From Bin18 sp965242795 (GTDB lineage Bacteria > Desulfobacterota > Binatia > Bin18): a stretch of DNA of 64,000 nt. Positions 8,068 to 15,989 of this stretch are shown here, one piece after another (positions within the stretch are counted from its first letter, which is position 1; the number at the start of each line of letters is the position of its first letter). Where the stretch lies: assembly GCA_965242795.1 (NCBI GenBank), contig OZ251505.1:2604001-2668000 (forward strand). The letters run 5' to 3'. The translations under genes were made by a program, and so were the position numbers. The notes beneath the pieces are model-generated. The model saw nothing but the letters and a program-made list of their open reading frames with translations, ran no database searches and was not told where the DNA came from.

Positions 8068-8817
8068 TCGCTGCTCCGCACCAGCTTGGTGCGGCTGGCC
8101 GGCGAGGCCGTCAAGGTCTATCTGCTGCGGCAGCGCGGCGTTCCCGGCGACGCCGGGACCGCGTCGGTCCTGGCCGCCAAGACCGCGCTGACCGTCTCGC
8201 AGGTCGCCTTCATTCTCGTCGGCCTGCCGTTTTTCCTGTACCGGCTGGACATCGGCTTTCTGGCCTGGGGCATCTTCGGCGGCACCGCCCTGCTCGCCTA
8301 CGGCTTCGTGCTCGTCCTGGTCCGCTGGCAACGGGCCGGCGTGGCCGAACGCGGCGTGACGTGGCTGCGCCGCCGCGTTCCCCGGCTGCTGCGCCAACGC
8401 TCCGCCGACCGCTGGCAGCAGCGCGCCGCTCGCATCGACGCCCACCTGTCGCGCCTCTACGGCCGCGACGCCGGAGACTTCACCGCGGCCAGCTTGTACC
8501 ATTTCGCCGGCTGGGCGCTCGGCGCGGTCGAGGTGTACGTGCTGTTCGCCCTGATGGGCACGGACGCGGACTGGATCGACGCCCTGATTATCGAGACCAT
8601 GATCCAGCCGGTCACCGCCGCGGCGCTGGTGATTCCCGGGGCGCTGGGCGTGCGAGAAGCCGGCGGCGTCTATCTGTGCCGCCTGCTCGGCATCGAGGAC
8701 AGCGCCGGCCTGACCCTGATGGTGCTGAAACGCGCGCGCGAGGCCGTGTACAACGCGATCGGCTTGGTCGCTCTGGCGCGTGCCGGCTATTCCCTGTTCC
8801 CCAAAGATGTTTCATAA
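8068..8817 (+). pseudogene. hpnL: 5'-truncated HpnL-like membrane protein (hopanoid locus protein, UPF0104 type)
   Basis: The open frame from about 8068 encodes LLRTSLVRLAGEAVKVYLLR..., the interior of HpnL/UPF0104-type integral membrane proteins (the AGEAVK region), and continues through several hydrophobic segments to GALGVREAGGVYLCRLLGI and a normal C-terminus. About 70 N-terminal residues that the family normally has are missing. Homology stops at the right end of an inverted-repeat element, and no ATG precedes it; the nearest start is a TTG at 8086. I read it as a decayed hpnL, although a shortened product from TTG cannot be excluded. Its relatives hpnJ, hpnI, hpnK, hpnN and hpnM lie 10-20 kb to the right. 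Confidence 0.6.
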
Positions 8818-8856
8818 TCGGCGCAACGAAAGTTGCGAATCGGGAGAGCACCACAC

Positions 8857-9120
8857 ATGGCTACCGCCGTCTTCGACACCCTGACCGCCGCGGAAACCCT
8901 TCGAGACGCCGGTATCGAGGCCAAGCAGGCCGCTGCCATCGCCCTTACGGTCAATCAAGCCGTAGGTGACAACGTCGCCACCAAGGCCGACCTGACTGCC
9001 GCCGTCGCCGAACTCCGTGCCGAACTCTCCCGCGCCTTGTGGATACAGGGCGCCGGCATCGTCGGTGTGCTCGGAACTTTGCTCGCCATTGCCACTGCGA
9101 TAGTGAAGTTCCTCCCCTGA
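8857..9120 (+). CDS. Small DUF1640-like coiled-coil membrane protein
   Basis: 87 residues: an N-terminal segment (MATAVFDTLTAAETLRDAGI), the ATKADL region typical of DUF1640/CCDC90-like proteins, a short coiled coil and one C-terminal transmembrane helix (about 66-84) ending IVKFLP. GGGAGAG lies 9 nt before the ATG. The next gene begins with nearly the same 20 residues, so the two are paralogs. This copy lacks the repeat-rich stalk. Function of the bacterial proteins is unknown. Confidence 0.8.
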   Translation: MATAVFDTLTAAETLRDAGIEAKQAAAIALTVNQAVGDNVATKADLTAAVAELRAELSRALWIQGAGIVGVLGTLLAIATAIVKFLP

Positions 9121-9139
9121 AGTCAGAAGAAAGGACATC

Positions 9140-9721
9140 ATGGCTACCGCCGTATTCGACACCCTGACTGCCGCGGAAACCCTTCGAGACGCCGGCATCC
9201 AGGCCGAGCAGGCCGCGGTCATCGTTCACACGGTCAGCCAAGCCGTCAACGACAACCTCGCTACCAAGGCCGACCTGTCCGCCGCCGTCGCCGAATTGCG
9301 AGGGGACTTCGCCGAACTGCGAGCGGAGACCTCTGCCGCCAACGACACCCTGCTGGCGGAGACCACCGCCGCCAACGACAAGCTGCAGACCGATTTGACC
9401 GCCGCCAACGACAAGCTGCAGACCGATTTAACCGCCGCCAACGACAAGCTGCAGACCGATTTGACCGCCGCCAACGACAAGCTGCAGACCGATTTAACCG
9501 CCGCCAACGACAAGCTGCAGACCGAATCGACCGCCGCTATCGACAAACTGCGGGTCGATCTGACTGCTGCCATCGACAAGCTCCGGGCCGATTCGACCGC
9601 CGATAACAACAAGCTCCGCGCCGGACTCTATCGCGCCATGTGGGGAATGGGGTGCGGAATCATCCTCGTCATAGGGGCGCTCATCGCCTTCGCCCCGGCA
9701 ATCCAGAAGCTCTTCTCATAG
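9140..9721 (+). CDS. DUF1640-like coiled-coil membrane protein with 11-residue repeats
   Basis: 193 residues. The N-terminus is nearly identical to the preceding gene, then a long coiled coil built of 11-residue units (TAANDKLQTDL), five near-perfect and about three diverged, followed by one transmembrane helix (about 168-187). An 11-residue period suits a hendecad, slightly right-handed coiled coil, so the protein probably forms an oligomeric rod anchored at its C-terminus. It starts 20 nt after its paralog (likely one transcript) and is followed by a strong terminator. Function unknown. Confidence 0.85.
   Translation: MATAVFDTLTAAETLRDAGIQAEQAAVIVHTVSQAVNDNLATKADLSAAVAELRGDFAELRAETSAANDTLLAETTAANDKLQTDLTAANDKLQTDLTAANDKLQTDLTAANDKLQTDLTAANDKLQTESTAAIDKLRVDLTAAIDKLRADSTADNNKLRAGLYRAMWGMGCGIILVIGALIAFAPAIQKLFS
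9365..9529 (+). repeat. Five tandem 33-bp coding repeats
   Basis: Five copies of a 33-bp unit encoding TAANDKLQTDL. The Leu codon alternates TTG, TTA, TTG, TTA from copy to copy, so the array grew by duplication of a 66-bp dimer. Confidence 0.9.
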
Positions 9722-9742
9722 CCCTGAAGCCTTCACGAAAAG

Positions 9743-9777
9743 AAAAGGCGCCGCCCTTTGCCGGGGCGGCGCCTTTT
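9743..9777. terminator. Bidirectional rho-independent terminator
   Basis: A 14-bp perfect stem, AAAAGGCGCCGCCC paired with GGGCGGCGCCTTTT, with a 7-nt loop; A-tract on one side and T-tract on the other. It lies between convergent genes (the DUF1640-like pair and the aspartic protease) and can serve both. Confidence 0.9.
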
Positions 9778-9801
9778 CGCATGGAACGGACGGGCGTCCG
9801 T

Positions 9802-10188
9802 CTATTTCGCGTCCATGTATCTGACCGGCACCAGACGATGTCCGAGCATGTCCACCGCGGCGCCACATTGCTCCAGCGCGATGTATCCAAGCAACGGTTC
9901 GTACTCGCCTTCGCTCGGCCGCATGTCCACGAACGAGACCTCGCTGAAGATGGGACGGAATCCTTCGATGGTGATGCGTGCGGGACCGCAAACCGTGCCG
10001 GTGACCGTTTCCTGGGTTGCCGTCTGTAACTCCACCTCGTTTTCCGAGTCGAAGTTGCCGAAACGGTCTTTCCAGGCCGCCGGCAAGGTGAGAGAGCTTG
10101 CCCCGGTATCCACCAAGGCATCGATCTTCACCGTTTTGGACGGCTCGATGAAATTCCGTACGTCAACGGTCGTGACGATTCTGCCCAT
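9802..10188 (-). CDS. Retroviral-type (clan AA) aspartic protease-like protein
   Basis: 128 residues from the ATG at 10188; a GTG one codon earlier is better spaced from AGGAGG and equally possible. The motif DALVDTGASSLTLP contains the catalytic D-T-G (D27), followed by a second half ending LLGYIALEQCGAAVDM, the ILG-like strand of single-domain aspartic proteases that work as homodimers. No signal peptide or membrane helix is visible, so a cytoplasmic protease is inferred. Substrate unknown. It lies between two strong terminators and is therefore a single-gene unit. Confidence 0.8.
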   Translation of the reverse strand: MGRIVTTVDVRNFIEPSKTVKIDALVDTGASSLTLPAAWKDRFGNFDSENEVELQTATQETVTGTVCGPARITIEGFRPIFSEVSFVDMRPSEGEYEPLLGYIALEQCGAAVDMLGHRLVPVRYMDAK

Positions 10189-10232
10189 CACGTCACCATC
10201 CCTCCTCTCATAGTCCCGCTCGGCGCGGTTCG

Positions 10233-10272
10233 TCAAATAAACGGAGGGGCGACCGACCGACCGCCCCTCCGT
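10233..10272 (-). terminator. Rho-independent terminator after the first TonB receptor
   Basis: On the minus strand, an 11-bp stem ACGGAGGGGCG / CGCCCCTCCGT with a 10-nt loop of GGTC repeats, followed by TTTATTTG. It lies 39 nt after the stop of the receptor gene at 10311. Confidence 0.8.
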
Positions 10273-10310
10273 CACATGGTCGCGCTGCGGGAGTCGTCGC
10301 GCCGCGGCGG

Positions 10311-12953
10311 CTAGAACTCGAAGCCGGCCCGCAGATAGTAGAACCCGCCGTTGAAGCCGTACGGCGAGGCTTCCGGGTACTTCATGCCGACCCCGGCACC
10401 GCCGCCCTCATACGGCACCCGGCGCGGGTACTGGTCGAAGACGTTTTCCGCGCCCGCGGCCAGCGTCACCGCCTGCATGAACGGGATGTTCATAAAGGTG
10501 TACGAGGCTTCGATGTCCATCAGCCAGCGCTCGCCCGAGCGGAACCCCCAGGATTGAACGTCCGCCGGATAGGAGCGGAAGTCGTCGAAGAAGTGCAGCC
10601 GGGTCAACAGCCGCCACGGCCCGTAACTATGGTCGGCCGTCAGCGTGAACCGGAATTGCGGCAGCTTTTCTTCGAGCTGGATGACGTTCCTATCGCTGAT
10701 GATGGCCGGATTGCGGCTATCGACTTCCGTTTTGTTCCAGTTCCCCACGAAGATGAACCGGGTGTCGCCGGCCGCGGTCGCCAACGGATAGGTCGCCACC
10801 AGGTCGAGCCCCTGTGTGGTGGTGTCGAAGTCGTTGGTGTAGTAGCGCACCTCTCTGAGAGAACTCGCCTCCGGCACCAGCATGTTGAACTGCGCCAGTT
10901 GGCTGGGCGTCAAGTCCGCAACACTGAATCTTTCGCTCAGCCCGATGCGGTCCTGCACCTTGATGCGGTAATAGTCGAGCGTCAGCTCCAGGCCGCCCAG
11001 GTTGAGCACGGTGCCGGCCGAGTAGTTGACGGACTTTTCCGGGGTCAGCGGCTTCGCGCCGAAGAAGGACGCCGCAGGGTGCGCCGCGGGCAGGGTTCCC
11101 TGGTCAACCAGCCCGTCCGCGCCGAAAGCCGTCGTCGTGTTCCGCAGGTTGATCTGTCCCGGCGTCGGGGCACGGAAGCCCGAGCTGACCGCGCCGCGCA
11201 GGGCCAACGCCTCGATGATCTGCCAACGGAGGGAGACTTTCCCGTTCACGGTCTCGCCGATGTCGCCGTCGAAGTTCTCGTACCGGCCGGCGACTCCGAG
11301 GGTGACCGATCGAATCACCTCGGCCTCCAGGTCCATGTAGAGCGCGTAGTTGTGGCGCTTCCACTCGCCGGCGACGTCGGGCCGATACCCGCCGAACCCG
11401 TTCGAGCCGATGCCGAACCCTTGGGCGGCCAAGTCATCGCTGATGTACCAGGAATTCTGCCCGCCGATCTCCTTCTCGAATTCCTCGATGCGGTATTCGA
11501 AGCCGAACGCGGCGTTCAGTGGGGAATGGAAAATGCCGAGTTCGACCGGCCGGGAGATATCGAAGTTGAACGTCTGCTCGAACTGCGTATCGGAGCCCGG
11601 TCGGTAGGACGTCGGAATGTTCGTCCGCATGGCGGCGAGCTGCGGGTTGATGGTGTTGTGCATGAAGAGGTCGACGCTGTTCTGGCCGAAGGAGGCGCTG
11701 GCGTCGTAGGACCAGCCGTTGAGCAGCGCGGACGCCCCCTCCAGATTTTCCAACTCCCCACGCAGGCCGAAGGTGATGCTCCAGTCCTTCACGTAGCCGC
11801 CGAAGCGGGGCGTGAACCCGCCGGGAAAGAGTTCGTTGAACGCGAAGCAGTGATCCGGCAGTCCCGGCAGTGTCGCCGTATAGTCGGCCGCATCGTTCCA
11901 CGGCACGGTGGGGCAGCCGGCACCGGTCCCGGACAGATCGGCAACCTTGAGGGTGTCGTTCCCGCCGTTGAACACCCCCCCCCGCGTGTTGGGATTCCGG
12001 AAGAAGAATCCGCCCTCCACTTTGCGTTCCGCATAGTTCCCGAAGGCATACGCCCGGGCGTTGATGTCTTCCAGGTCGATCCCCAGGTTGCCGAAGAACT
12101 TGTAGTCGTACTGGATTTCGGGCGTACCCCAGATCTGTGCCGCGGGCCGCCGTACGTCCATGTTGCCGGCCTCGATCAGTCCGCGCGCGTCGCCGCGCTG
12201 GACGCTGCGGCTGGTCTCGTCCACGTTCATGAACTCGAAGCTGAAGTTGGCGAAGCCGTTCTCGGTCAGCGGCAGGCCCAGGTTGGCGGCCACTTGGATC
12301 TTGTCGCCGTCCCCGTGGTACTGCTGGCCCAGCGTCGTCTGCACTTCCAGCCCCTCGCGGTTTTCCCGCAGCTTGAAATTCAACACCCCGGCGATGGCGT
12401 CCGAGCCGTACTGCGCCGCGGCCCCGTCGCGCAGCACTTCGACCTGCTGCAACGCGATGGCCGGAATGGCGGACAGATCGACGCCCTGCGAGCCGTTGGC
12501 GATGCCGCCGCCCAGGATGCTGATGACCGAGCCCCGGTGGCGACGTTTGCCGTTGACCAGCACCAGCGTATGGTCCGGCGGCAGCCCGCGCAGGTTGGCC
12601 GGGCGAATGAGCGTGGCCGCGTCGCTGATGGGCTGTTCGTTGACGTTGTAGGACGGCACGGACGCGCGCAGCAGCGAATCCATGTCGCGGATACCGTAGG
12701 TCTGCAAGTCGCTTCCCTGAATGACGTCCACCGGCACGGGAGAATCCTGGGCCGAGCGGCCGGGCAGGCGCGAGCCGATCACGTTGAGCGTGCCGAGTCC
12801 GATCACGTCTTCATCTCGCGTTTGTGTCTCCGCGGCCTGCGCTTCGGCCGCCGCCGGCTGCTCCGCGTCTTGCGCGCCGGCGGTCGCCGCGCCCATGAGC
12901 AGGCAGACTCCCGCCGCCAATCCGTGGTGGCACCACCGCATCGTCTTCCTCAT
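10311..12953 (-). CDS. TonB-dependent outer-membrane receptor, paralog 1
   Basis: 880 residues with an N-terminal signal peptide ending near TAGAQ. The plug domain (about 60-190) contains VIGSRLPGRSAQDSPVPVDV, ANLRGLPPDHTLVLVNGKRR and EVLRDGAAAQYGSDAIAGVL. The rest is a 22-strand-type barrel ending YYLRAGFEF with the terminal Phe. These are the family hallmarks of an energy-dependent importer driven by TonB-ExbB-ExbD. GGGAG lies upstream of the ATG. It is the last of three tandem paralogs on this strand and has its own terminator. The substrate cannot be told from sequence; siderophores are only one possibility. Confidence 0.93.
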   Translation of the reverse strand: MRKTMRWCHHGLAAGVCLLMGAATAGAQDAEQPAAAEAQAAETQTRDEDVIGLGTLNVIGSRLPGRSAQDSPVPVDVIQGSDLQTYGIRDMDSLLRASVPSYNVNEQPISDAATLIRPANLRGLPPDHTLVLVNGKRRHRGSVISILGGGIANGSQGVDLSAIPAIALQQVEVLRDGAAAQYGSDAIAGVLNFKLRENREGLEVQTTLGQQYHGDGDKIQVAANLGLPLTENGFANFSFEFMNVDETSRSVQRGDARGLIEAGNMDVRRPAAQIWGTPEIQYDYKFFGNLGIDLEDINARAYAFGNYAERKVEGGFFFRNPNTRGGVFNGGNDTLKVADLSGTGAGCPTVPWNDAADYTATLPGLPDHCFAFNELFPGGFTPRFGGYVKDWSITFGLRGELENLEGASALLNGWSYDASASFGQNSVDLFMHNTINPQLAAMRTNIPTSYRPGSDTQFEQTFNFDISRPVELGIFHSPLNAAFGFEYRIEEFEKEIGGQNSWYISDDLAAQGFGIGSNGFGGYRPDVAGEWKRHNYALYMDLEAEVIRSVTLGVAGRYENFDGDIGETVNGKVSLRWQIIEALALRGAVSSGFRAPTPGQINLRNTTTAFGADGLVDQGTLPAAHPAASFFGAKPLTPEKSVNYSAGTVLNLGGLELTLDYYRIKVQDRIGLSERFSVADLTPSQLAQFNMLVPEASSLREVRYYTNDFDTTTQGLDLVATYPLATAAGDTRFIFVGNWNKTEVDSRNPAIISDRNVIQLEEKLPQFRFTLTADHSYGPWRLLTRLHFFDDFRSYPADVQSWGFRSGERWLMDIEASYTFMNIPFMQAVTLAAGAENVFDQYPRRVPYEGGGAGVGMKYPEASPYGFNGGFYYLRAGFEF

Positions 12954-13269
12954 AACGTTGTTCTCCCTTCCCTATGGTGGGGTTGCGATGGACGCCGAAC
13001 CGGACCCTCTCTCCGAGTCCGGCATCCTCGATTCCGAAACACCTCTCGGCGCCTCACAAATCCCGAAGCATAGAGGAAGAACGGCATTTCGGCTAGAGCC
13101 CGCCGGGCGGACCATGCCGCAGTTCGGAGGGTCAGGGAGAGGGTCTCTACCCGCAGCGTGTAGGGGCAGGCCCCCGTGCCTGCCCATCCCCCTCCCACCA
13201 GGGCAACCACAGGGGGTTGCCCCTACTAAGAATTACACACCTGACGATCCAATCCGATGACCATCTCAT
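12954..13269. other. Intergenic region between TonB receptors 1 and 2, with a GTAGGGGCA repeat
   Basis: 316 bases without a gene. The right part (13160-13226) begins GTAGGGGCAGGCCCCC and ends GGGGTTGCCCCTAC, an inverted-repeat family also seen at 22602-22669, 25910-25945, 48560-48584 and 56983-57010. The rest has no clear signal apart from the ribosome-binding site of receptor 1. Confidence 0.65.
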
Positions 13270-15960
13270 CTAGAACTCGAATCCTGCGCGCAGGTAGTAG
13301 AACCCGCCGCTGAAGCCGAACGGGGAGGATTCGGGGTAGCGGGCGCCGAGCGCGCGCGCGTACGGGTTGCGCCGCGGGTATTGATCGAACACGTTTTCCG
13401 CGCCCGCGGATAGGGTCACCGCCTGCATGAAGGGCACGTTCAACAGGGTGCGCGAGACTTCCACGTCCATCAGCCAGCGCTCGCCGGCGTTGATGGAGAA
13501 GGCTTCCTCGTTGACGTGGAAGTCGTGGAAATCGTCGAAGAAGTGCAGCCGGGTCAGGAACCGCCACAGACCCCAGGTGTGGTCGGCCGTCAGCGTGAAG
13601 CGGAACTCCGGCAGGGTTTCTTCGATCTGGGTGACGCGCTTGTCGTCGATGACGTCGGGATCGCGGCTGTCCACTTCCGTCTTGTTCCAGTTGCCCACCA
13701 GGGTCAGCTTGGTGGTACCGGCCACGGTCCGCAGCGGATAGGTCGCTACGAGGTCGATCCCCTGCGTGGTGGTGTCGAAGTCGTTGGTGTAGTAGCGCAC
13801 CGCGCCGATGGAACTGCCCCCGGGCACCAGCGCGTCGAACCGTTCGCGGTCGGCGCGGGCCAGGGCGTTCTTGTTGAAACTCTTGCTGAACGCGATGCGG
13901 TCCTGCACCTTGATGCGGTAATAGTCGAGGGTCAGTTCCAGGTCGCCCAGGGTGAACACGGTGCCCGCGGAGTAGTTGACCGACTTTTCCGGGGTCAGCG
14001 GCTTCGCGCCGAAGAAGGTCGCGGCCGGATGATACGCCGGCAGCGTGCTCTGGTCCTGCACCCGGCCGTCCACGCTCAGGGTGGTCGTATTCTGCAGGTT
14101 GATCTGTCCCGGGGTGGGGGCGCGGAAACCCGAGCTGGCCGAGCCGCGCAGCGCCAGCGCGTCCAGCAATTGCCACTGGACCGACGCCTTGCCGTTGACG
14201 CTCTCGCCGATGTCGCCGTCGAAATTCTCGTAGCGCCCGGCCAAGCCGACCAGGACGGATTCCACCACCGCGGCTTCCAGGTCCAGGTACAGCGCGTAGT
14301 TGCGGCGCTCCCACGCGCCGGCGACCGCCGGACCGTACCCCGAGAATCCGTTGGAGCCGATGTTGAACCCCTGCCCGGCGAGGCCGTACCGGTCGTCGAT
14401 GTACCAGGAGTTCTCCCCGCCGACGGCTTTTTCGAACTCCTCCACCCGATACTCGAATCCGAACGCCGCGTTCAGCGGAGAGGAGAGCAGGCCGAGTTCC
14501 ACCGGCCGCGAGACGTCCAGGTTGAACGTCTTGTCGAACTGCGTATCCGTTCCCGGTCGATAGGACGTCGGAATGTTCGTGCGCAGCGCGGCGAGCTGCG
14601 GGTTGATGGTGCCGTGCATGAAGATGTCCACGCTGTTGTGGCCGAAGGAAGCGCTGGCGTCGTACGCCCAGCCGTCGAGCAGCGCCGCGGCGCCCGCCAT
14701 CCCCTCCAGCTTCCCGCGCAGGCCGAAGGCGACGCTCCAGTCCTGCACGTAGCCGCCGAACCGCGGGGTGAACCCGCCGGGAAAGCGCTCGTTGAAGAGG
14801 AAGCAGTGGGCGGGCAGCCCGCCGCCGGTCCAGTCCGCATAATCGGCCGCGGGGTTGGTCCGCACGACGGGGCAGCCCGCGCCGGTGCCCGACAGGTCGG
14901 CGACCGGGATCGTGTCGTCCAATCCCGCGGTATCGATGCCTCGCTCCCGTGCCGCGTCGAGGGAGCGGACGGGGTTGCCGTTCGCGTCCCGTACGACGGT
15001 GCCGTCCCGGTCGACGAGCGGGCCGTCGAAGATGCCGTCGCGGTCGTTGGGGTTGCGGAAATAGAAGCCGCCCTCCACTTTGCGCTCCGCATAGTTGCCG
15101 AACGCGTACAGCCGGGCGCCGAGTTCCTCCAGGTCGAGCCCCAGGTTGCCGAAGAATTTGTAATCGTACTGCACCTCCGGGGCGCCCCAGATCTGCGTCG
15201 CCGGCCGGCGGACGTGCGCGTTACCCGCGGCGATCAGATCCAGCGCGTCGCCGCGCTGCACGCTGCGGCTGGTCTCGTCCGCGTTCATGAACTCGAAGCT
15301 GAAATTGGCGAAGCCGTGCTCGGTCAGCGGCACCCCCAGGTTGGCGGCCACGTTCAGCTTGTCGCCGTCGCCGTGGTAGGTCTGGCCCAGACTGGTCTGC
15401 ACGAGCAGCCCCGTGCGGTTCTCGCGCAGCTTGAAGTTCAACACCCCGGCGATGGCGTCCGAGCCGTATTGGGCCGCGGCGCCGTCGCGCAGCACCTCGA
15501 CCCGCTCCAGGGCGATGGCCGGAATCACGGAAATGTCGGCGCCCTGCGCCCCGTCCGCCAAGCCGTTGCCGAAGAGGCTGATGACCCCGGCGCGGTGGCG
15601 GCGCTTGCCGTTGACCAGCACGAGCGTCGAGTCCGGCGGCAGCCCGCGCAGGTTGGCCGGGCGGACGAACGTCGCGGCGTCGCTGATGGGCTGTTGGCTG
15701 ACGTTGTAGGACGGCACGGTCGCGCGCAGCAGCGAGTCCATGTCGCGGATGCCGTACGTCTGCAAGTCGTCGCCCGCAATGACGTCCACGGGCACCGGAG
15801 AGTCCTGGGCCGAGCGGCCCGGCAGCCGCGACCCGACGACGCTGAGCGTCCCGATATCCAGGACGTCCGGCGCCGCATCCTGCGCTTCGACCGTAGGCGC
15901 GGCGGCCAGGAACAGGGCCACGATCAGACCGCCGGGATGCCAGCCGCTCGTCTTCTGCAT
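13270..15960 (-). CDS. TonB-dependent outer-membrane receptor, paralog 2
   Basis: 896 residues from the ATG at 15960, which begins a signal peptide (MQKTSGWHPGGLIVALFLAA...); longer frames read into the neighbouring gene. Plug and barrel align end to end with paralogs 1 and 3, and the C-terminus is YYLRAGFEF. It differs by an insertion of about 30 residues in an early barrel loop (around residues 300-345) containing DRDGTVVRDANGNP, a D-x-D-G...D-x-N-G pattern like a calcium-binding loop. Such loops are extracellular and can contact the ligand. It starts 29 nt after the stop of paralog 3 and so is probably co-transcribed with it; a 316-bp repeat-bearing gap follows. Confidence 0.92.
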   Translation of the reverse strand: MQKTSGWHPGGLIVALFLAAAPTVEAQDAAPDVLDIGTLSVVGSRLPGRSAQDSPVPVDVIAGDDLQTYGIRDMDSLLRATVPSYNVSQQPISDAATFVRPANLRGLPPDSTLVLVNGKRRHRAGVISLFGNGLADGAQGADISVIPAIALERVEVLRDGAAAQYGSDAIAGVLNFKLRENRTGLLVQTSLGQTYHGDGDKLNVAANLGVPLTEHGFANFSFEFMNADETSRSVQRGDALDLIAAGNAHVRRPATQIWGAPEVQYDYKFFGNLGLDLEELGARLYAFGNYAERKVEGGFYFRNPNDRDGIFDGPLVDRDGTVVRDANGNPVRSLDAARERGIDTAGLDDTIPVADLSGTGAGCPVVRTNPAADYADWTGGGLPAHCFLFNERFPGGFTPRFGGYVQDWSVAFGLRGKLEGMAGAAALLDGWAYDASASFGHNSVDIFMHGTINPQLAALRTNIPTSYRPGTDTQFDKTFNLDVSRPVELGLLSSPLNAAFGFEYRVEEFEKAVGGENSWYIDDRYGLAGQGFNIGSNGFSGYGPAVAGAWERRNYALYLDLEAAVVESVLVGLAGRYENFDGDIGESVNGKASVQWQLLDALALRGSASSGFRAPTPGQINLQNTTTLSVDGRVQDQSTLPAYHPAATFFGAKPLTPEKSVNYSAGTVFTLGDLELTLDYYRIKVQDRIAFSKSFNKNALARADRERFDALVPGGSSIGAVRYYTNDFDTTTQGIDLVATYPLRTVAGTTKLTLVGNWNKTEVDSRDPDVIDDKRVTQIEETLPEFRFTLTADHTWGLWRFLTRLHFFDDFHDFHVNEEAFSINAGERWLMDVEVSRTLLNVPFMQAVTLSAGAENVFDQYPRRNPYARALGARYPESSPFGFSGGFYYLRAGFEF

Positions 15961-15989
15961 CGTCTTTCGTCCCTTCCTTTTTTCCTTCT

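Noticed and set aside
5682..8114. 810-codon minus-strand frame opposite the autotransporter
   Set aside because: Arg/Ala/Gly-rich shadow; the plus strand encodes a complete GDSL autotransporter with signal peptide and barrel.
8010..8969. 319-codon frame spanning the repeat element and hpnL
   Set aside because: It is out of phase with the recognisable HpnL sequence and gives an Arg-rich product.
9365..9529. Possible CRISPR array in the 33-bp tandem repeats
   Set aside because: Units are contiguous with no spacers and are in frame inside a coiled-coil gene.
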